Shown: in pieces, positions 1-6,008 of the stretch | Layout of the letters: each line of letters begins with the position of its first letter | Position numbering within the stretch: position 1 is the stretch's first letter | Source of the DNA: an uncultured Planctomycetaceae bacterium | GTDB taxonomy: Bacteria > Planctomycetota > Planctomycetia > Planctomycetales > Planctomycetaceae | NCBI GenBank assembly: GCA_903921605.1 | Contig: CAIXQV010000141.1 | Coordinates: forward strand, 1 to 6,169 | DNA: 6,169 bases | Direction: 5' to 3' | Program-made: the position numbers and the translations under genes | The notes under the pieces: generated by a model | What the model was told of the DNA's origin: nothing | Databases searched by the model: none | The model's input: only the letters and a program-made list of their open reading frames with translations

Positions 1-1689
1 CCCGAGCCTGTCTTCACACTCGCTGCTCCTGCGACATGGGACGGACGAGAGACCATCGAAGTCGTGCCGCAGATCTCGAATCTCGCCGCAATGCAGGCCA
101 AAGGTGCGGGGGACGTACACGTCACTTGGACCGTCGATGATGTCGCGGTCATCAAGCGAATCGAAGCCGGCAAACTGATCCTGAAACGTGCTCAAGGCAA
201 CGGCGCGCTGCGAGTGACAGCCGCGATCGACAACGGCGGCGCAAAGATTGTCCAGTCGATCACGATCGCCGTGCAGGAGCCGCCGCGATCAAAAGACCTC
301 TGGGTTCCGAGACCGGTCGCCGAGAACGAACAGCCGGAAGACAACCAATTCATCGCTCGCGACGGCCAGAATCGAGGCGGCCTCCAATTCGGATCGGTGG
401 TCTATGCTGGAACGCTCGCTGATGCCGCCGATTCGGTCTTTGTGCGAGTCTTTGCCGACGACAAGCCCTTTGCAACCGAGACCGCCAAGCTCGCTGCCGA
501 CAAGAAATACGCTCTGTCCGTGAAGCTGAACTTGGGGCTCATCAAGTACCGCACCGAGTTCGGTTCCAAGACCGGCGACAAAGAGGCCGTGCTGCACACC
601 GCGAAGAACATCGTCTGCGGCGATGCGTACCTCATCATCGGTCAGTCGAATGCCGTCGCGAACGACTTCGGCGATGAGAACCCGCTCGTGCCGAGCGAGT
701 GGGTTCGCACGTTCGGCGCGACAGCGGGCGATCCGAACGGCTCGCGGTTGAAGCTGTGGGCCAACGCGGAAGCGCGCAGTCCCGACGGCAAGTCGGAGAT
801 CGGATACTGGGGCATGGAACTCGGCCGACGCCTGGTCGAGAGCGAGAAGATCCCGATCTGCCTCATTAACGGAGCGGTCGGCGGCACGCGCATCGACCAG
901 CATCAACGCAACAACGACGACCCTACCGACGTCAGCACGATCTACGGTCGACAGCTTTGGCGAGTTCAACAAGCGAAACTCACTCACGGCATCCGCGCCG
1001 TCATCTGGCATCAGGGCGAGAACGATCAAGGTGCCGACGGCCCGACCGGCGGCTATGGCTATGAGACCTATCGGCAGTTCTTCGTGGACCTCGCCGCGAG
1101 TTGGAAAGAGGACTACCCCAACATCCAGCATTACTACGCGTTTCAGATCTGGCCGAAGTCGTGCGCGATGGGCATCAACGGCTCAGACAACCGCCTGCGC
1201 GAAGTTCAACGCACGTTGCCGAAGATGTTCTCGAACATGAGCGTGATCGCGACGCTCGGCATCAAGCCACCGGGAGGCTGCCACTTCCCCGCCGCAGGCT
1301 ACGCCGAGTTCGCGCGGTTCCTGCATCCTATGATGCAGTACCACCTCTATCACCGACACGTCATGGGATTCAATCCGCCGAACCTGCAGCGCGCGTACTT
1401 CACTTCGGCGCAACGTGACGAACTGATCCTGGAGTTTGACTACCAAATTAACTGGTCCGACTCGCTGGTCAGTCAGTTCCATCTCGATGGTGAACCGAAG
1501 CAAGTCTTGGCAGGCTCTGCGAACGGCAGTCGCATCACGCTGAAGCTGAAGGGGCCAACAAAGTCCCAGACAGTGACTTACCTTGACAGCGCCGATTGGA
1601 GCCCCGACAACCTGCTCTATGGCCAAAGCGGCCTCGCCGCACTGACCTTCTGCGACGTGCCGATTGAGCCGTCTGATGGCGATCGTTGA
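1..1689 (+). CDS. SASA/SGNH-type carbohydrate esterase (sialate O-acetylesterase-like), 5' partial
   Basis: The frame is open from base 1 to the TGA at 1687-1689 (562 residues seen), so the true start lies upstream; the GTG at 64 is inside an Ig-like domain and is not a credible start. Residues below count from base 1. About 1-93 look like an Ig-like beta-sandwich, 94-206 a second beta-rich domain, and 207-440 the SGNH hydrolase core. Core motifs are GQSN at 214-217 (nucleophile Ser216, codon 646-648), NGAVGG at 290-295, WHQGEND at 336-342 and GCHFP at 426-430 with the likely catalytic His428. About 441-562 form a C-terminal beta domain. Family members remove acetyl groups from sialic acids or acetylated plant and algal polysaccharides; the substrate here cannot be told. 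The usual DxxH acid is not at its expected place (position -3 is Gly425). Export is inferred from the domain type, since the N-terminus is missing. Fold assignment is strong, substrate unknown. Confidence 0.85.
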   Translation, partial: PEPVFTLAAPATWDGRETIEVVPQISNLAAMQAKGAGDVHVTWTVDDVAVIKRIEAGKLILKRAQGNGALRVTAAIDNGGAKIVQSITIAVQEPPRSKDLWVPRPVAENEQPEDNQFIARDGQNRGGLQFGSVVYAGTLADAADSVFVRVFADDKPFATETAKLAADKKYALSVKLNLGLIKYRTEFGSKTGDKEAVLHTAKNIVCGDAYLIIGQSNAVANDFGDENPLVPSEWVRTFGATAGDPNGSRLKLWANAEARSPDGKSEIGYWGMELGRRLVESEKIPICLINGAVGGTRIDQHQRNNDDPTDVSTIYGRQLWRVQQAKLTHGIRAVIWHQGENDQGADGPTGGYGYETYRQFFVDLAASWKEDYPNIQHYYAFQIWPKSCAMGINGSDNRLREVQRTLPKMFSNMSVIATLGIKPPGGCHFPAAGYAEFARFLHPMMQYHLYHRHVMGFNPPNLQRAYFTSAQRDELILEFDYQINWSDSLVSQFHLDGEPKQVLAGSANGSRITLKLKGPTKSQTVTYLDSADWSPDNLLYGQSGLAALTFCDVPIEPSDGDR

Positions 1690-1796
1690 GCCGAAGCGAT
1701 CCGGTACACTGACTGCGACAACTTCCCAAACATACCACTGCCGGCATGAAACCGGGAGTTTGCCCGAAAAGTGGAACAGGTACCCTGCCTGTCGGC

Positions 1797-1841
1797 ATAG
1801 GCAAGCTGATCTGGAACGATTCTGACAGGCTTGAAGCCTAT
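1797..1841 (+). other. Imperfect hairpin in the 178-bp intergenic gap
   Basis: In the gap 1690-1867 between the esterase stop and the next start, ATAGGC plus AAGC (1797-1806) can pair with GCTT (1829-1832) and GCCTAT (1836-1841), leaving a 3-nt GAA bulge and a 22-nt loop. It lies 27 bases before the ATG at 1868, so it would be in the leader of that gene if transcription starts upstream. It has no T-run, so it is not a typical intrinsic terminator. Smaller stems (CGGG/CCCG near 1752-1765 and TGCCT/AGGCA near 1786-1803) are also present. No clear sigma-70 promoter was seen in the gap. This may be chance pairing in GC-rich DNA. Confidence 0.2.
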
Positions 1842-1867
1842 CCTACTGTCCAAAACAGAGAGACCAC

Positions 1868-4800
1868 ATGCCTGGCAGCACACAACCCATGAAGACTATC
1901 TCGATGCTGGTGGCCTTGCTCTGCCTGGGATTCTCCAGCCTTGCAGTTGCGGACGAGCCCGACGGGAGCGCGGCGGAACCGGCGCCCGTTCCGTTCTCCG
2001 AATTGGCAGATGCCTATCACACACAAACACGACCGCTGCTGGAACAATTCTGCGTGGGCTGTCATTCGACGGCGAAGCAGGAAGGGGACCTGGACCTGGA
2101 ACAGTTCGCAGCTCTGGCCGACGTACGGCGAGGGACGAGAGCGTGGCTGAAGGTGGTCGAGATGCTCGATAATGGCGAGATGCCGCCCGCCGAATCGAAG
2201 CAGCCGTCCCCCGAGCAGCGAAAGCAACTGCGCGGGTGGGTCGAACGATACCTGCATGCCGAATCACTGGCGAGCGCGGGCGATCCGGGTCCCGTCGTGT
2301 TGCGAAGGCTGAACAATGCGGAATACACCTACACGATCCGTGATCTGACGGGCGTGGACCTCGATCCGGCTCGCGAGTTCCCCACCGACAGTGCCGCGGG
2401 CGAGGGCTTCACCAACGCAGGGAACGCGCTTTCAATGTCGCCGGCACTGCTGGCCAAATATCTCGATGCCGGCAAAGAGATCGCTCGTCATGCGGTGCTG
2501 CTCCCGGATGGAATTCGCTTCTCGCAGTTCACCGCGCAGCGGGACTGGACGAATGAAACGTTGCTGAAGATCCGGCAGTTCTACCGACAGCGGGTCGAGA
2601 TCGTTGACCTGGGGGTCGGAACATCCGTCGGCCTGATGAATCTGCACGGAGATTGTCGCCTTGGGCAAGCGGGAAAGTTGCCGCTCGAAAAATACTTCGC
2701 CGCGACCCTCGCGGAACGGGCCGTGCTCCGCTCGGGCGAGAAGACGATCTCCGTCGTGGCTGCGGAACGTGGGTTGAATGCCAAGTACCTGGGATTGCTC
2801 TGGGCGAATATAGACGCGACTGAGCCGTCGCCGCTGCTCGATCGACTTCGAACCCGCTGGCGCGACGCCAAGCCGGAGGATGCCGCGGCACTTGTGACCG
2901 AAGTCGCCGCGTGGCAAAGGGGGTTGTGGGCGTTCAACGTGGTCGGCTTGATGGGCCGCAAGGGAAGCGGAACACACTGGCAGGAACCTGTCAGTCCGCT
3001 CGTGGTGCAGCAGGAGTTTCGTCTTCCGATCCCCGCCGCGAAGGAGGGTGAGGCAGCGCAGGAAGTCGTTATCTCGATGGTGGTCGGCGACTGCAGTGAC
3101 GGCAATGAACACGACTTTGTGGTCTGGCATCAGCCGCGACTGGTGGTCGATCAGCAGCCGGACATCCTCCTTCGCGACATCCCGGAGTTGAAGGGGACCG
3201 ATCCAGCGACATTCGGCAAGCATCCCAGCGGCAAGTCACTCGCTGCGGCGTCACTCTGCGTGCGAGCACCGTCGGTCATCACGCTGCGCCTGCCCGGTGC
3301 AATCGCCGCGGGGCGGACACTGGTGACGACTGCCACGCTCGATGCGGAATCGGGCAGGGACGCCAGCGTTCAACCGGACGTGGTGCTCGGTGAGGCGGAT
3401 CTGAAGTCTGGCCTGTTGGCCGCGACAACGACTGTGAATCTATCGACCGTCACGGCACTCTATCCGGACACTCGCACGCTGTCGTACCACAAACCCGTGC
3501 TGGTCGCGGAGGAAGGTGCGGCCAGAAAAAAGTTCGCAGCCGCGATGGAAGCTCACCGCCAGTTGTTTCCGATCTCGTTGTGTTACCCGCAGGTCGTGCC
3601 GACCGATGAAGTGCTGACACTGACTCAGTTCCACCGCGAAGACGAGCACCTCGTGCGACTGGTGCTGGACGAGGCCGAGCAGCGGGAAATCGATCGACTC
3701 TGGGACGAGCTGCGATTCGTCAGCCAGGATCCGCTGAAGCTGGCGGCCGTTCTCGATTCGCTGGTCGAGACCACGAAAGACCATCCTCAGGACGGCGGTT
3801 TTAATGAGGCCGTTAAACCGTTTCACGAGCGGGCGGATGTATTTGGGCAAAGACTGATCGACTGCGAACCGAAGCAGCTCGACGCATTGATCGACTTCGC
3901 TTCGCACGCCTTTCGCCGTCCCCTTGCCAAACAGGAAGTCGACGACTTGCGAGACTTGTATCGCAGCTTGCGCTTGGAAGAGTTGTCTCACGAAGACGCC
4001 TTCCGGTTGGTCCTGGCGAGAGTCTTTGTTGCGGCTCCTTTCCTGTATCGATTCGAGTCCGTTCCCGATGGAGCGTCGTCGGCTCAGGTCTCTCCCTGGG
4101 AACTGGCGACGCGATTGAGTTATTTTCTCTGGTCATCACTGCCCGACAAAGAACTGCGAGCGAAGGCTGCCGATGGGACACTCGGGCATCCGGACATGCT
4201 GGAGCAGCAAACGAGACGTATGCTCAAAGATGCTCGCGTGCGTCGCCTCGGGACCGAGTTCGCTTGCCAGTGGCTGCACATTCACGACTTTCCCGTGACG
4301 GAATCAAAGAGCGTGCAGCTCTTCCCCGAGTTCGAGCAACTGCGCACGGACATGTACGAGGAGTCGATCCTGTTTCTGACGGATCTGTTTCAAAGCGACG
4401 CTTCGCTGCTCGGTCTTCTGAACGCCGATCATACGTTCGTCAACGAACGATTGGCGAAGTTCTACGGCGTCGCGGGCGTCGAGGGTGAAGCATGGCGGCG
4501 GATCGAGGGCATCCAGCAGCACGGTCGAGGCGGGATTCTCGGCCTGGCCGCAACGCTCGCCAAGCAATCCGGCGCATCGCGCACGAGTCCCATTCTGCGG
4601 GGTAACTGGGTGAGTGAAGTGCTGCTCGGCGAAAAGCTGCCGCGTCCACCGAAAGCCGTGCCGCAACTCGCGGACACTGTCCCGGACGGTCTGACCGAAC
4701 GGCAGATGATCGAGCGACACAGCAGCGATGCAGCCTGCGCGAAGTGTCATCAACGTGTCGATCCGCTGGGGTTCGCTCTGGAGGGCTTTGACGCGATCGG

Positions 4801-5128
4801 TCGCCGCCGTGAATTCAGCCAGACAGGGCTCGCCATTGATACCAGAACGAAACTGCCTGATGGTCACGAACTGGAGGGGCTGACGGGGCTGCGCAGCTAT
4901 CTGCTGGAACAGCGCCGAAATGCCGTTGTAGGTCAGTTTTGTCGCAAGTTACTGGGATATGCGCTCGGTCGTGAGACACAATTGTCAGATCAGCCGTTGC
5001 TGGCGGAAATGCAGCAGAAATTGGCTGAAGATGGTTATCATACGTCAACGGCCGTGCTCACAATTGTCAGGAGTCGCCAATTTCGGGAGATCCGCGGCCG
5101 TGACACGCCGCAACAGGAGTCACCTTAG
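1868..5128 (+). CDS. DUF1592/DUF1588-family planctomycete diheme c-type cytochrome protein, secreted
   Basis: 1086 residues, complete. A signal peptide spans about 1-28 (Lys9, hydrophobic 11-27, AVA cleavage before Asp29). Domain order: PSCyt1 with CVGCH (heme Cys62, Cys65, His66; Met105 in NGEMPP is a likely second axial ligand); DUF1587 about 144-209; a long middle about 210-670; DUF1595 about 672-733; DUF1592 about 742-868 (starting SPWELATRLSYFLW); DUF1588 about 885-985 with CAKCH (Cys957, Cys960, His961) followed by VDPLGFALEGFDAIG; DUF1585 about 996-1079. The domain set is known mainly from Planctomycetota. Covalent heme and periplasmic redox activity follow from the motifs; substrate and partners are unknown. 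ATG 1868 has a purine-rich AGAGAG at 1857-1862; ATG 1889 (MKTISML) also gives a good signal peptide and is the alternative start. The stop is TAG at 5126-5128, whose G is the first base of the downstream IS; the codon was apparently TAA before insertion. Confidence 0.93.
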   Translation: MPGSTQPMKTISMLVALLCLGFSSLAVADEPDGSAAEPAPVPFSELADAYHTQTRPLLEQFCVGCHSTAKQEGDLDLEQFAALADVRRGTRAWLKVVEMLDNGEMPPAESKQPSPEQRKQLRGWVERYLHAESLASAGDPGPVVLRRLNNAEYTYTIRDLTGVDLDPAREFPTDSAAGEGFTNAGNALSMSPALLAKYLDAGKEIARHAVLLPDGIRFSQFTAQRDWTNETLLKIRQFYRQRVEIVDLGVGTSVGLMNLHGDCRLGQAGKLPLEKYFAATLAERAVLRSGEKTISVVAAERGLNAKYLGLLWANIDATEPSPLLDRLRTRWRDAKPEDAAALVTEVAAWQRGLWAFNVVGLMGRKGSGTHWQEPVSPLVVQQEFRLPIPAAKEGEAAQEVVISMVVGDCSDGNEHDFVVWHQPRLVVDQQPDILLRDIPELKGTDPATFGKHPSGKSLAAASLCVRAPSVITLRLPGAIAAGRTLVTTATLDAESGRDASVQPDVVLGEADLKSGLLAATTTVNLSTVTALYPDTRTLSYHKPVLVAEEGAARKKFAAAMEAHRQLFPISLCYPQVVPTDEVLTLTQFHREDEHLVRLVLDEAEQREIDRLWDELRFVSQDPLKLAAVLDSLVETTKDHPQDGGFNEAVKPFHERADVFGQRLIDCEPKQLDALIDFASHAFRRPLAKQEVDDLRDLYRSLRLEELSHEDAFRLVLARVFVAAPFLYRFESVPDGASSAQVSPWELATRLSYFLWSSLPDKELRAKAADGTLGHPDMLEQQTRRMLKDARVRRLGTEFACQWLHIHDFPVTESKSVQLFPEFEQLRTDMYEESILFLTDLFQSDASLLGLLNADHTFVNERLAKFYGVAGVEGEAWRRIEGIQQHGRGGILGLAATLAKQSGASRTSPILRGNWVSEVLLGEKLPRPPKAVPQLADTVPDGLTERQMIERHSSDAACAKCHQRVDPLGFALEGFDAIGRRREFSQTGLAIDTRTKLPDGHELEGLTGLRSYLLEQRRNAVVGQFCRKLLGYALGRETQLSDQPLLAEMQQKLAEDGYHTSTAVLTIVRSRQFREIRGRDTPQQESP
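5126..5127. repeat. Left TA target-site duplication of the IS
   Basis: TA directly before the left inverted repeat, matched by TA directly after the right one at 6029-6030. It forms the first two bases of the stop codon of the DUF1592 gene. TA is a known target in part of the IS5 family (IS427-like group). A 2-bp repeat is weak evidence by itself, because every copy would be flanked by TA. Confidence 0.6.
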
Positions 5129-5145
5129 AACGCCTAACAAAACCG
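5128..5145 (+). repeat. Left terminal inverted repeat of the IS
   Basis: GAACGCCTAACAAAACCG, identical over 18 bases to the reverse complement of 6011-6028. It contains the stop codon of the transposase gene (5134-5136 on the minus strand), and its first G completes the TAG stop of the upstream DUF1592 gene. Confidence 0.92.
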
Positions 5146-5940
5146 TGTTTGAAGCATTCTGAAGCAGATGATGGATTCAGCGATCTTGAGGAATGCGTGA
5201 TGGATTTCGTCGTCGCGGTCAAAACGAATTCGGAGTCGGCGAAAGTTGTGGAGCCAGGCGAGTGTTCGTTCAGAGACCCATCGAAAGATACCAAGGCCGC
5301 TTCCGTGTTCCTGATTTCGTTTGGCCAGGTGTGGTTCGATGCCTCGTTTGCGAAGTTCTTTTCGGTGAGGCTCGGAGTCATAGGCTCGATCGGCATAAAC
5401 TTCATCCGGATGATTCTTCGGATGGCCGGGCTTCCCGCCGACGGGCGGTATACCGTCTATCAGTGGAAGAAGTTGAGTCACATCATGCCTGTTTGCTCCC
5501 GTCAATGTATCACTGAGCGGAATGCCATTGGCGTCCGTCAGGATATGATGTTTGCTGCCGGGTTTACGGCGATCAGTGGGATTTGGGCCTGTTTTCTCGC
5601 CTCCTCCCACCGCTCTCACCGACGAACTATCGACCGTCGCTCGAGACCAGTCGATCAGATCAGCCGCTCTCAGGCGATTGAGCAATTCATGATGCAAGTT
5701 GTCCCAGACGCCGGCTTCCTGCCATTCCATCAACCTTCGCCAGCACGACATTCCACTTCCGCAACCCATCTCCTGCGGAAGCATTTCCCAGGGTATGCCA
5801 CTTCTTAAAATGAACAGGATGCCGGTGAGAACCTTTCGATCGTCCAACCTTGGCCGCCCACCTTTCTGACTGGCGACATGCTTCGGAATCAATGGTTCCA
5901 CCACCGCCCACAACTCATCGGAAACCAATGGCTCTGCCAT
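5134..5940 (-). CDS. IS5-family DDE transposase
   Basis: 268 residues, ATG at 5940-5938, TAG at 5136-5134 inside the left inverted repeat. The N-terminal part (about 1-85) resembles the DUF4096-type helical DNA-binding region of IS5 transposases (GGRPRLDDRKVLTGILFILR, then GCGSGMSCWRRLMEWQEAGVW). The catalytic RNase H-like domain follows. Asp104 (in ATVDSSS), Asp184 (in VYADRAYDSE) and Glu224 (in RWVSERTLAWL) are the likely DDE triad; PNPTDRRKPGSKHH at 120-133 and GANRHD at 148-153 are also typical. All blocks and the C-terminal end are present, with no frameshift, so it should be functional and catalyses cut-and-paste type movement of the element. A strong Shine-Dalgarno (AAGGAGGT) sits 8 bases before the ATG, unlike the host genes. 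It is convergent with the DUF1592 gene, their stop codons separated by only 5 bases. Confidence 0.95.
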   Translation of the reverse strand: MAEPLVSDELWAVVEPLIPKHVASQKGGRPRLDDRKVLTGILFILRSGIPWEMLPQEMGCGSGMSCWRRLMEWQEAGVWDNLHHELLNRLRAADLIDWSRATVDSSSVRAVGGGEKTGPNPTDRRKPGSKHHILTDANGIPLSDTLTGANRHDVTQLLPLIDGIPPVGGKPGHPKNHPDEVYADRAYDSEPHRKELRKRGIEPHLAKRNQEHGSGLGIFRWVSERTLAWLHNFRRLRIRFDRDDEIHHAFLKIAESIICFRMLQTRFC

Positions 5941-5948
5941 GACTCGAT

Positions 5949-5956
5949 ACCTCCTT
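5949..5956 (-). promoter_or_regulatory. Strong ribosome binding site of the transposase
   Basis: On the minus strand this reads AAGGAGGT, a near-perfect Shine-Dalgarno sequence 8 bases upstream of the ATG at 5940. It fixes the transposase start. The host gene at 1868 has only a weak purine stretch at the same place. Confidence 0.8.
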
Positions 5957-5964
5957 GATCATTC

Positions 5965-5979
5965 AGGATTCCAAATCCT
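5965..5979 (-). other. Perfect 6-bp hairpin in the transposase leader
   Basis: AGGATT and AATCCT separated by 3 bases form a perfect short stem-loop, 8 bases upstream of the Shine-Dalgarno. In the mRNA, the UCCU of its 3' arm could instead pair with AGGA in the Shine-Dalgarno, so an alternative fold masking the ribosome site is possible. Leader structures that limit read-through translation are known in other IS families; whether this one acts so is a guess. Confidence 0.3.
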
Positions 5980-5989
5980 CCAAAACTCA

Positions 5990-6008
5990 ATCATACAAAC
6001 CTCGTCAA
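5990..6008 (-). promoter_or_regulatory. Candidate promoter elements of the transposase
   Basis: On the minus strand, TTGACG (6008-6003) just inside the right inverted repeat resembles a -35 box and TATGAT (5995-5990) resembles a -10 box, but they are only 7 bases apart, so they cannot work together as a normal sigma-70 promoter. Either may belong to a different pairing, for example TTGACG with a poor -10 about 17 bases on. The region is AT-rich and is where the promoter should be. Confidence 0.2.

Noticed and set aside
64..66. GTG as the start of the esterase
   Set aside because: The same frame is open to base 1 and the residues before it continue the beta-rich Ig-like pattern. No Shine-Dalgarno or signal peptide follows it.
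289..1131. Long open frame (280 codons) on the minus strand opposite the esterase
   Set aside because: It is a mirror of a GC-rich coding strand. The plus-strand frame has clear SGNH motifs over the same stretch, and the minus product has no recognisable domain.
1752..1770. CGGG/CCCG hairpin followed by AAAA as a terminator of the esterase gene
   Set aside because: The stem is only 4 bp and there is no T-run on the plus strand, so it cannot be supported as an intrinsic terminator.
1831..2172. 113-codon plus-strand frame overlapping the start of the DUF1592 gene
   Set aside because: It overlaps the signal peptide and the CVGCH heme region in another frame, and its product looks like an Arg/Gly-rich shadow.
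2432..3223. 263-codon minus-strand frame opposite the middle of the DUF1592 gene
   Set aside because: No domain features were seen, and the plus strand is one uninterrupted protein with family domains on both sides.
5149..5808. 219-codon plus-strand frame inside the IS
   Set aside because: It is the complement of the intact transposase gene, with no recognisable domain and no ribosome site; IS5 elements of this type carry a single gene.
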